Assembly (NCBI GenBank): GCA_902766655.1
Contig: CACXEL010000005.1
Span: forward strand, 1-5,817
DNA length: 5,817 nucleotides
Source: an uncultured Lachnospiraceae bacterium
GTDB taxonomy: Bacteria > Bacillota > Clostridia > Lachnospirales > Lachnospiraceae
Direction: 5' to 3'
The notes below the pieces were generated by a model that was given only the letters and a program-made list of their open reading frames with translations, had not been told where the DNA came from and did not search any database. Each line of letters opens with the position of its first letter. Position 1 is the first letter of the stretch. The position numbers and the translations under genes are program-made. Positions 1-5,607 of this stretch are shown one piece after another.

Positions 1-789
1 AAGGCAGCCATCTGCAACCATGATTTCTGCGCGGTAGTCAGCAAGACTGCCTACACGATCTCCGCCTCCAGCATCTATGCAGCCCGGGAGGTCACGAGCC
101 ACAACCTGCTTCTGGTCCACCCGGATTACTATTATCCCGGCATCATCGGCGGCAAGACCGGCTACACGGATGCGGCCGGGCACACCCTGGTGAACGGTGC
201 GCTTCGGGATGGAGTTACTTTGGTGGTCTGCACCATGCAGGCGCCGGATACTGCGACTGCGGCGTCAGACAATATCAAAGTTCTGGACTACGGCTATAAC
301 AATTTCCAGGAGGTCCGGGCCATTCCCGAGGACCAGGTGGTCTCCGGCGGTATTTTGACGGTGCCCCGGGGCGTGACGCCTGATGACTGCGATGTCGCCA
401 GCGACCTTGTCGTCGTGGATTCCCAGGCCTGCGAGCAGTGGGACTACACGTATGCAGGACATTATGTGGGGTCCGCTGTGGTGACAAAAGAGACAGCAGC
501 CGTCCTCAGGGGCGAGGTCCCGGAGGAGCCTCAGGCGGAGGCAGCTCCGGCAACAGAGGGAAATGAAGACAATGCCGCCACCTCCGGCACCGGCATGGTG
601 ACCCAGAGCGGCGCCCTGCCCACCATCATGCCTGACCGCCAGATGCAGGCATCCGTTGACCGGGAGGAGATGGACGCCCGTTTTGAGAGGATCGGCAAGA
701 CAATCATAGGCATCTCGATCGGCTTTATCGTCATTTTCGGCCTCTTCCTCATCGGAGGCATAGGCAGAGCCATTGAGAACAGGGACTGA
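1..789 (+). CDS. D-alanyl-D-alanine carboxypeptidase (peptidase S11, low-mass PBP), 5'-truncated by the window edge
   Basis: The gene is open in frame 1 from the first base, leaving 262 residues. Family members remove the terminal D-Ala from peptidoglycan pentapeptides outside the membrane. Visible: the end of the penicillin-binding domain with the third active-site motif K52-T53-G54 inside GGKTGYTDAAG; the SxxK and SxN motifs must lie upstream. A beta-rich C-terminal domain follows at about residues 104-169 (ILTVPRGV; YTYAGHYVGSAVVTKE), then an Ala/Pro/Glu-rich linker at about 170-228, then one strong hydrophobic helix at about 234-254 ending in RAIENRD, which should anchor the enzyme to the membrane. 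An apparent GTG start at 190 lies after the KTG motif and is not real. It points the same way as the sugar genes but is separated from rfbF by 88 bases, so it is probably a flanking housekeeping gene. Family call is firm; DacA versus DacF type cannot be settled. Confidence 0.93.
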   Translation, partial: KAAICNHDFCAVVSKTAYTISASSIYAAREVTSHNLLLVHPDYYYPGIIGGKTGYTDAAGHTLVNGALRDGVTLVVCTMQAPDTATAASDNIKVLDYGYNNFQEVRAIPEDQVVSGGILTVPRGVTPDDCDVASDLVVVDSQACEQWDYTYAGHYVGSAVVTKETAAVLRGEVPEEPQAEAAPATEGNEDNAATSGTGMVTQSGALPTIMPDRQMQASVDREEMDARFERIGKTIIGISIGFIVIFGLFLIGGIGRAIENRD

Positions 790-847
790 GGTCCCGCGTA
801 GGCCGGTACCCATCGGGCGCTGGCTTTAGTCATATCAATCATACACG

Positions 848-864
848 CGTCCCGGACAGGGATG
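848..864 (+). other. Weak inverted repeat upstream of the rfbF ribosome binding site
   Basis: Arms CGTCCC (848-853) and GGGATG (859-864) pair over 6 bp, with one G-U pair, around the loop GGACA. The rfbF Shine-Dalgarno GGAG (869-872) follows 4 bases later. Alone this is marginal, but it repeats the layout of the stronger hairpins before rfbH, the PaaK-like gene and the flippase gene. There is no T tract, so it is not a terminator. Confidence 0.3.
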
Positions 865-877
865 GATTGGAGCGTAC

Positions 878-1660
878 ATGAAGGTAGTAATCCTGGCGGG
901 CGGCTATGGGACCAGAATCAGTGAGGAGAGTCACTTAAAACCCAAGCCCATGATCGAGATCGGCGAAAAGCCCATTCTCTGGCATATCATGAAGCTGTAT
1001 TCATTTTACGGCTACAATGAGTTCATCATCTGCTGCGGATACAAGCAGCAGGTCATCAAGGAGTTCTTCGCCAACTATTTCCTCCATAATTCCGACATTA
1101 CCTTCGACTTCAGGGGCGGAAAGAATGAGATGAAGGTCCACTCCGACCGGATGGATCCCTGGCAGGTGACGCTGGTGGACACGGGTCTCAACACCATGAC
1201 CGGCGGCCGGGTGAAGAGGGTGGCGCCTTACATTGGAAATGAACCCTTCCTCCTCACCTACGGTGACGGGGTCGCCGACGTGAATATTCCCGAATTGATC
1301 GACTTCCACCGCAAGGGCGGACGTATGGTCACCATCACCACCGTCCAGCCCCAGGGCCGTTTCGGCGCTCTGGATATCGGCGAGGACGGATCCATCGCCA
1401 GCTTCCGCGAAAAGAAGATCGAGGACAGCGGCTGGATCAACGCCGGTTTCATGGTCGTGGAGCCCGCCATCTTTGACCTGATTGAGGGAGACAGTACTGT
1501 CTTCGAACAGTATCCCCTGATGGAGGCTGCCCGTCTCGGAGAGATGGATGGGTACCGTCACACCGGCTACTGGCAGTGTATGGACACCATGAGAGAGAAG
1601 GAAAAGCTGGAGCAGCTCTGGGCGGGAGGAAAGGCTCCGTGGAAGGTATGGGAAAAATGA
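878..1660 (+). CDS. rfbF: Glucose-1-phosphate cytidylyltransferase (CDP-glucose pyrophosphorylase)
   Basis: This cytoplasmic enzyme joins CTP and alpha-D-glucose-1-phosphate to give CDP-glucose and pyrophosphate, the entry step to CDP-linked 6-deoxy and 3,6-dideoxy sugars. The 260 residues match the usual family length (about 257-260). Seen: the N-terminal nucleotidyltransferase signature LAGGYGTR (6-13) with K21-P-K23-P; YGDG at 128-131, whose D130 is expected to bind Mg2+; INAGFMV (187-193); and GYWQCMDTMRE at 230-240, whose D236 corresponds to the second Mg2+ ligand known in Salmonella RfbF. The CDP-glucose-type ending distinguishes it from RmlA and GalU. The start is supported by GGAG (869-872) five bases upstream and by the canonical MKVVILAGG beginning. 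Its stop overlaps the rfbG start (ATGA), implying translational coupling. First gene of the deoxysugar block. Confidence 0.97.
   Translation: MKVVILAGGYGTRISEESHLKPKPMIEIGEKPILWHIMKLYSFYGYNEFIICCGYKQQVIKEFFANYFLHNSDITFDFRGGKNEMKVHSDRMDPWQVTLVDTGLNTMTGGRVKRVAPYIGNEPFLLTYGDGVADVNIPELIDFHRKGGRMVTITTVQPQGRFGALDIGEDGSIASFREKKIEDSGWINAGFMVVEPAIFDLIEGDSTVFEQYPLMEAARLGEMDGYRHTGYWQCMDTMREKEKLEQLWAGGKAPWKVWEK
1641..1646 (+). promoter_or_regulatory. Ribosome binding site that decides the rfbG start
   Basis: GGAAGG lies inside the 3' end of rfbF, 10 bases before ATG 1657. It favours that start over the in-frame ATG at 1648, only one base after the motif. It also argues against the far-upstream ATG at 1576, which would add 27 residues ahead of the normal N-terminus. 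Confidence 0.65.
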
Positions 1661-2715
1661 CAGATCTTGATTTTTACAGGGGCAAGCGGGTCCTTTTGAC
1701 CGGTCATACCGGCTTCAAGGGGGCCTGGCTCTCCAGAATACTGACCGGGGCGGGGGCTGAGCTGACAGGCTACTCTCTGGAGGCGCCCACGGACCCGGCC
1801 CTTTTTGACGTCCTGGACCTTAAGGACAGGATGCGCTCGGTGACGGGCGACGTCAGGGACTTTGACCATCTGCTGGCAGTATTTCAGGAGACGGAACCTG
1901 AAATAGTACTGCACCTGGCAGCCCAGCCAATCGTCAGGACCTCCTATGAGATTCCGAGGGAGACCTTCGACATCAACGTCATGGGCACGGTAAACCTTCT
2001 CGAGGCTGTCAGACGGACGCCTTCGGTGAAGAGTGTCGTGAATGTGACCACCGACAAGGTCTACCTCAACAGGGAACAGCGGGAAGGCTACGTCGAGGAC
2101 GATATGCTGGATGGGTATGATCCCTACTCCAACAGCAAGTCCTGTTCTGACTTGGTGACCCACAGCTACCGGAACTCATTTTTCAACGGAGTGGGTCCGG
2201 CCGTGTCCACGGCCAGGGCCGGAAACGTCATCGGCGGCGGCGATTTCGCCCGTGACCGGATCATTCCCGACTGTGTGCGGGCTGCCTCAAAAGGAGAACC
2301 TATCATCATCCGCAACCCCGATTCGGTAAGGCCTTTCCAGCATGTGCTGGAGCCGCTGGCTGCTTACCTTACAATAGCGGAGAAAACGTATTGCGATAAG
2401 TCCCTGGAAGGGGCCTACAACGTGGGGCCCGACGAGCGCGACGTCGCGACGGCAGGCCGGATCGCGGACATGTTCTGCCGGGCCTGGGGCGACGGCGCCC
2501 GCTGGGAGAATCATTCGGACGGAGGCCCGCACGAGGCCGGCCTGCTGACACTGAACAGCGGAAAAATCCGCCGCGTCATGGGCGTCACACCTGTCTGGGA
2601 TATCGAGGAGGCCGTGAGGCGGACCGTGGAGTGGTCCAAAGTCTACTTCGGAGGCGGCGATGTGCTTGCATGCACCGACCGCCAGATCAGGGAATTTTTC
2701 CAGGCTATGCACTGA
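1657..2715 (+). CDS. rfbG: CDP-glucose 4,6-dehydratase
   Basis: This is an NAD-dependent short-chain dehydrogenase/reductase of the extended type, converting CDP-D-glucose to CDP-4-keto-6-deoxy-D-glucose in the cytoplasm. With the start at 1657 it has 352 residues, close to the family's usual 355-360. Seen: the nucleotide-binding motif GHTGFKG (16-22) after a beta strand RVLLTG; HLAAQPIV (87-94); the TTDK motif (131-134), which takes the catalytic Thr position; the catalytic Y157-S-N-S-K161 (YxxxK); and RAGNVIGGGD (187-196), characteristic of this dehydratase rather than RmlB. The start overlaps the rfbF stop by four bases (ATGA) and has GGAAGG 10 bases upstream. A longer frame back to ATG 1576 lies wholly within rfbF and gives a non-homologous leader, so I rejected it. 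It feeds RfbH, encoded 48 bases downstream. Confidence 0.96.
   Translation: MTDLDFYRGKRVLLTGHTGFKGAWLSRILTGAGAELTGYSLEAPTDPALFDVLDLKDRMRSVTGDVRDFDHLLAVFQETEPEIVLHLAAQPIVRTSYEIPRETFDINVMGTVNLLEAVRRTPSVKSVVNVTTDKVYLNREQREGYVEDDMLDGYDPYSNSKSCSDLVTHSYRNSFFNGVGPAVSTARAGNVIGGGDFARDRIIPDCVRAASKGEPIIIRNPDSVRPFQHVLEPLAAYLTIAEKTYCDKSLEGAYNVGPDERDVATAGRIADMFCRAWGDGARWENHSDGGPHEAGLLTLNSGKIRRVMGVTPVWDIEEAVRRTVEWSKVYFGGGDVLACTDRQIREFFQAMH
1876..1912 (+). repeat. Imperfect inverted repeat inside rfbG
   Basis: GCAGTATTTCAGG (1876-1888) faces CCTGAAATAGTACTGC (1897-1912). The arms pair over 13 bp, interrupted by a 3-base bulge in the right arm, around an 8-base loop. It lies in codons of rfbG between the cofactor motif and HLAAQ. 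It is AT-richer than its surroundings. A role is unknown; it could be chance. Confidence 0.4.
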
Positions 2716-2719
2716 CCCT

Positions 2720-2739
2720 CTGCCGCCGGCAGGCGGCAG
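2720..2739 (+). other. GC-rich hairpin in the rfbG-rfbH junction
   Basis: CTGCCGCC (2720-2727) and GGCGGCAG (2732-2739) form a perfect 8-bp stem around the tetraloop GGCA, starting 4 bases after the rfbG stop. The rfbH Shine-Dalgarno begins 7 bases downstream (2747). No T tract follows, so it is not an intrinsic terminator. A stable RNA structure here could mark a processing or stability boundary, or tune rfbH translation (inference). Confidence 0.7.
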
Positions 2740-2763
2740 CGCCAAAGGAAGGAAGAACAGGAT

Positions 2764-4107
2764 ATGTTTGAAAACATGACAGAACAGGAGGCACGCCGGC
2801 AGATCCTCGCCATGGTGGACGAATACGCGGCAGCCTTCCATGAAAACAAAAAGCCCTATCAGCGTGGAGACCGGATTCCCTATGCTTCCCGTGTCTATGA
2901 CCGGGCCGAGATGCACAACCTGGTGGATTCCGCCCTGGAGTTCTGGCTCACCGCCGGACGCTACACAGACCTCTTCGAGAAGAAGTTTGCCCAGTACCTG
3001 GGCACCCGCTTCGTATCCCTTGTCAATTCCGGTTCCAGCGCCAATCTTCTGGCCTTCATGGCCCTGACGTCCCCGCTCCTCGGAGAGCGCCGGGTCCTGC
3101 CGGGCGATGAAGTCATCACCGTCGCATGCGGCTTCCCGACCACGGTGTCACCCATCGTCCAGTACGGCGCTGTGCCTGTCTTCATCGACGTGACGATTCC
3201 TGAGGCCAACGCGGATGTGGCCATGCTCGAGGAGGCTCTTTCCGACCGCACAAAAGCGGTCATGATGGCGCATACCCTGGGCAATCCTTTTGATATCAAG
3301 GCTGTCAAGGAATTCTGCGACCGCCACGGTCTGTGGCTGATCGAGGACAACTGCGATGCGCTGGGCAGCCTGTATACGCTGGACGGTGAGACAAAGCTCA
3401 CCGGCACCTTCGGCGACATCGGCACCTCCAGCTTCTATCCGCCCCACCACATGACCATGGGTGAAGGCGGTGCGGTCTATACAGACAATCCTCTGCTCTC
3501 CAGGATCGTGCGTTCCATGCGCGATTGGGGACGCGACTGCGTCTGCCCTCCGGGCCGTGACAACCTCTGCGGTCACCGTTTCGACGGCCAGCACGGCACG
3601 CTGCCGGCAGGCTATGACCATAAATATGTCTACAGCCATATGGGCTACAATCTGAAGGCCACCGACATGCAGGCGGCCGTGGGCGTTGCCCAGCTGGAAA
3701 AGTTCCCGACCTTTGCCATGAGGCGCCGGGAGAACTTCGCTTTCCTGACAGAGGCCCTGAAGGGGACCGAGGATGCCTTTATTTTACCGAAGGCAACCGA
3801 GAATTCCGATCCCTGCTGGTTCGGCTACCTGATTTCTGTCCGCGAGGGATACAGCCGCAACGAAATCGTGCAGTACGTCGAGCAGGCCGGCGTCCAGACC
3901 CGCATGCTTTTCGCAGGCAATCTGACCCGCCATCCCTGCTTCCAGGCTGACGCCCACGTCCGGCAGAACTGCCGCGTGATCGGCGACCTGAAGAACACGG
4001 ACCATATTATGGAGAGCAATTTCTGGGTCGGCCTCTACCCGGGCATGACGGAGGACAAGCTCACTTACATGGCCGACAAGCTGAAGGAAGCCATCGGGAA
4101 AAAGTGA
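2764..4107 (+). CDS. rfbH: CDP-4-keto-6-deoxy-D-glucose 3-dehydrase (E1, PLP/PMP and [2Fe-2S] enzyme)
   Basis: RfbH removes the C3 hydroxyl of CDP-4-keto-6-deoxyglucose. It uses pyridoxamine phosphate plus a [2Fe-2S] cluster, with electrons from a separate reductase (E3), and yields the CDP-3,6-dideoxy-4-ketohexose precursor of abequose, paratose, tyvelose and ascarylose. The 447 residues show the aminotransferase-like fold: NSGSSANLL (88-96), GFPTTV (123-128), LIEDNCDALG (192-201) and SFYPPHHMTMGEGG (223-236). H228 sits where true aminotransferases carry the PLP-binding Lys and aligns with the catalytic His of the Yersinia enzyme. Cluster ligands are C197, C259, C261 and C269, spaced C-X61-C-X1-C-X7-C; the Salmonella/Yersinia spacing as I recall it is X57, so there is a 4-residue insertion near 204-211. 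SHMGYNLKATDMQAA (291-305) is also typical. GGAAGG/GGAAG (2747-2755) supports ATG 2764; ATG 2776 is a less likely alternative. No E3 reductase gene is visible. Confidence 0.97.
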   Translation: MFENMTEQEARRQILAMVDEYAAAFHENKKPYQRGDRIPYASRVYDRAEMHNLVDSALEFWLTAGRYTDLFEKKFAQYLGTRFVSLVNSGSSANLLAFMALTSPLLGERRVLPGDEVITVACGFPTTVSPIVQYGAVPVFIDVTIPEANADVAMLEEALSDRTKAVMMAHTLGNPFDIKAVKEFCDRHGLWLIEDNCDALGSLYTLDGETKLTGTFGDIGTSSFYPPHHMTMGEGGAVYTDNPLLSRIVRSMRDWGRDCVCPPGRDNLCGHRFDGQHGTLPAGYDHKYVYSHMGYNLKATDMQAAVGVAQLEKFPTFAMRRRENFAFLTEALKGTEDAFILPKATENSDPCWFGYLISVREGYSRNEIVQYVEQAGVQTRMLFAGNLTRHPCFQADAHVRQNCRVIGDLKNTDHIMESNFWVGLYPGMTEDKLTYMADKLKEAIGKK

Positions 4108-4136
4108 TATGATTTTTGAAGCGGGGCTGTCATGAG

Positions 4137-4149
4137 TGTGACTGTCACA
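4137..4149 (+). promoter_or_regulatory. 13-base perfect dyad, possible operator (function unproven)
   Basis: TGTGAC-T-GTCACA is a perfect inverted repeat with 6-base arms and a one-base centre. It is too tight to fold as an RNA hairpin, so if functional it would be a protein-binding DNA site. It lies 30 bases after the rfbH stop, in the leader of the PaaK-like gene if that gene starts at 4219. It resembles CRP-type half-sites (TGTGA/TCACA), but the spacing is 3 instead of 6. Chance occurrence is quite possible. Confidence 0.25.
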
Positions 4150-4179
4150 AAGGGCAGCCTGCGTGAAAATGAGAACAGT

Positions 4180-4202
4180 CCGCGGGTCTTCATTTCCCGC
4201 GG
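4180..4202 (+). other. Strong GC hairpin just upstream of the PaaK-like gene's ribosome binding site
   Basis: CCGCGGG (4180-4186) and CCCGCGG (4196-4202) form a perfect all-G/C 7-bp stem around the 9-base loop TCTTCATTT. The Shine-Dalgarno AGAGGAGAG starts 4 bases after it. No T tract follows. Its position suggests non-coding leader RNA, supporting the 4219 start for the next gene. It could influence ribosome access or mRNA processing (inference). Confidence 0.6.
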
Positions 4203-4206
4203 GATG

Positions 4207-4215
4207 AGAGGAGAG
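4207..4215 (+). promoter_or_regulatory. Strong ribosome binding site supporting ATG 4219
   Basis: AGAGGAGAG contains the AGGAGA core at 4209-4214, four bases before ATG 4219. The competing ATG 4132 has only GGGG (4123-4126) upstream. This is the main evidence for the shorter N-terminus of the PaaK-like protein. Confidence 0.7.
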
Positions 4216-4218
4216 ACT

Positions 4219-5532
4219 ATGCTGCTTGACGAGAGCGCACGCTGGTACGGCTACTGGACTGTGGACGCCATGAAGGGCGGACATGTGAGAAAGTATTACA
4301 ATGAGATCCGGGAGAGCTTCAAGCACTCCACGAAGGAGCGGGTCCTGGATGACAAGATCCGGAAGCTCATCGCCCATGCCGTTAAGACCACGCCCTTCTA
4401 TGCGGATTTTGACGAGGATACGCCCCTGACGGACCTGCCCATCGTGACCAAAGACCTTGTCCGCGGCAACTACGAGCTCTTTACCTCCTCCATGTACAAG
4501 GATGCGACGGACAACCGCACCATGTATACCAGCGGTTCGACGGGCACGCCCTTTATGGTGGTGCAGAATAAGGACAAGATCGAACACAACACCGCCTCCA
4601 GCATCCTGCTGAGCGCCGTGGCCGGTTATTTCATCGGCATGAAGGTGGCCTTCATCCGCCTGTGGGTCGGCGACCATGCCAAGCGCAGCCGCCTTTCCCT
4701 CATCGCCGAGAATATGATCCAGATCGACTGGGCCAATATCGACGACGAGGCTCTCACGGAGATGGTGGAAGGCTTCCGGAAGGAGAAGGTCCAGGTCCTC
4801 ATCGGTTACTCCTCAGCCCTGGCCAGGATCAGCCGCTTCATCGATGAGAAGGGGATCGACGCCTCCGATTTCAGTATCCGCTGCGTGATACCCATGTCGG
4901 AATCCATGCCGGTCCCGGTCCGCCGCAGTCTTGAGCGTCAGTTCCATTGTCCGGTCCGCGCCTGGTACTCCAACGAGGAGAACGGAATCATGGGCATCCA
5001 GATGCCGCACGGCGACGGATACTATATCGATACTGAGAGCTACTACTATGAGATCCTGAAGATGGACAGTGACGAGCCGGCCGAGGACGGTGAGCTTGGA
5101 CGGATCGTAATCACGGACCTTTACAATTACGCCATGCCGCTGATCCGCTATGAGAATGGGGACCTGGCGGCGGGAGAGCACAAGCGCAGCCACGGCCGTT
5201 ACCGTTTTATGCTGACTGAACTCTACGGCAGGCGGAGTGATCTCATTTACGATACCAAGGGAAGGATCGTATCTCCCTTCGTGCTTTACAACGGCCTGGC
5301 CATGCTGGATGATCTGAAGCAGTACCGCTTTATCCAGGAGGATGTGAAGCGCTACACCCTGGAGCTGAACGGCGAGCCGGACAAGCTGGACACGGAGGAG
5401 ATGAAGGCACTGGTACGGCGCTACTTTGGTGAGGATGCGGAGATCGACGTTCAGTTCGTCGGCGATATTCCGGTCCTTAATTCCGGCAAAATGAAGAACA
5501 TTGTGAACCGATGCCCGGTTTACCAGCCCTGA
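4219..5532 (+). CDS. PaaK/CapK-like adenylate-forming enzyme (phenylacetate-CoA ligase family), polysaccharide-associated, substrate unknown
   Basis: This 437-residue protein has the adenylate-forming fold of the phenylacetate-CoA ligase (COG1541-like) branch, whose members activate a carboxylic acid as an acyl-AMP and usually pass it to a thiol. Seen: phosphate-binding loop YTSGSTGTP (103-111); PMPLIRY-ENGD-type segment with R310, Y311, G314 and D315 (ribose-binding Asp); hinge-region YGRRSD (336-341); and SGK with K424, the expected catalytic Lys near the C-terminus. An N-terminal segment KGGHVRKYYNEI resembles CapK-type proteins of capsule loci. No transmembrane segment or carrier-protein domain is seen. 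The frame is open back to ATG 4132 (29 extra residues), but a strong Shine-Dalgarno and a hairpin favour 4219. Set between rfbH and a flippase gene, it may activate an acyl group for glycan decoration; this is inference, and authentic phenylacetate catabolism is unlikely here. Confidence 0.88.
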   Translation: MLLDESARWYGYWTVDAMKGGHVRKYYNEIRESFKHSTKERVLDDKIRKLIAHAVKTTPFYADFDEDTPLTDLPIVTKDLVRGNYELFTSSMYKDATDNRTMYTSGSTGTPFMVVQNKDKIEHNTASSILLSAVAGYFIGMKVAFIRLWVGDHAKRSRLSLIAENMIQIDWANIDDEALTEMVEGFRKEKVQVLIGYSSALARISRFIDEKGIDASDFSIRCVIPMSESMPVPVRRSLERQFHCPVRAWYSNEENGIMGIQMPHGDGYYIDTESYYYEILKMDSDEPAEDGELGRIVITDLYNYAMPLIRYENGDLAAGEHKRSHGRYRFMLTELYGRRSDLIYDTKGRIVSPFVLYNGLAMLDDLKQYRFIQEDVKRYTLELNGEPDKLDTEEMKALVRRYFGEDAEIDVQFVGDIPVLNSGKMKNIVNRCPVYQP

Positions 5533-5548
5533 TACATGTACCTGTAAC

Positions 5549-5583
5549 GGCGGACGGAAGCAAGAGACCCTGTCCGCCTTTAT
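5549..5583 (+). terminator. Hairpin with short T run, weak or partial terminator
   Basis: GGCGGACGG (5549-5557) and CTGTCCGCC (5570-5578) pair over 9 bp, including one G-U pair, around a 12-base loop, followed by TTTAT. The T run is short and the loop large, so full termination is doubtful. The flippase gene starts only 25 bases further on with its own good ribosome binding site. Partial attenuation or an mRNA processing site is as likely as termination. Confidence 0.4.
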
Positions 5584-5596
5584 CCATGCACTCATT

Positions 5597-5602
5597 AGGA
5601 GA
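5597..5602 (+). promoter_or_regulatory. Ribosome binding site defining a TTG start
   Basis: AGGAGA lies five bases before TTG 5608. An in-frame TAG at 5596-5598 overlaps the site and blocks any earlier start. The nearby ATG at 5586 is in another frame and reaches a stop after six codons. The next in-frame ATG (5677) would remove the first 23 residues, so TTG is the best-supported start. Confidence 0.8.
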
Positions 5603-5607
5603 ATAAC

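Noticed and set aside
190..789. A 199-residue frame with a GTG start
   Set aside because: It is the 3' part of the carboxypeptidase. The frame is open to base 1, and the KTG motif of the same domain lies upstream at 154-162.
782..795. GGGAC-TGAG-GTCCC stem over the carboxypeptidase stop codon as a terminator
   Set aside because: The stem is only 5 bp and no T tract follows.
790..877. Promoter for the rfb genes between the carboxypeptidase gene and rfbF
   Set aside because: AT-richer bases at 826-845 include TATCAA and CATACA, but neither has a -35-like hexamer at 16-18 bases. No promoter can be claimed.
1576..1656. Longer N-terminus for rfbG from ATG 1576
   Set aside because: It lies wholly within rfbF and adds 27 residues ahead of the normal MTDLDFYRGKRVLLTG beginning; ATG 1657 has a proper ribosome binding site and stop-start overlap.
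1567..2916. Two long - strand frames (1567-2163 and 2287-2916)
   Set aside because: Both are antisense to rfbG and its neighbours, lack recognisable motifs, and arise from codon-position bias in GC-rich coding DNA.
4109..4135. Eight-codon frame MIFEAGLS overlapping ATG 4132 by ATGA
   Set aside because: It is too short to judge, has no clear ribosome binding site, and has no evidence of being a leader peptide.
4132..4218. N-terminal extension of the PaaK-like protein from ATG 4132
   Set aside because: The upstream ribosome site is weak, the segment contains a perfect GC hairpin, and ATG 4219 has a strong Shine-Dalgarno. It is not excluded.
3784..4677. 297-codon frame on the - strand
   Set aside because: It runs antisense across rfbH and the PaaK-like gene, both with clear family motifs. 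Its translation shows no recognisable domain; this is a GC-rich shadow.
4813..5595. 260-codon frame on the - strand
   Set aside because: It is antisense to the PaaK-like gene, whose conserved motifs include the catalytic Lys region. No domain is recognisable.
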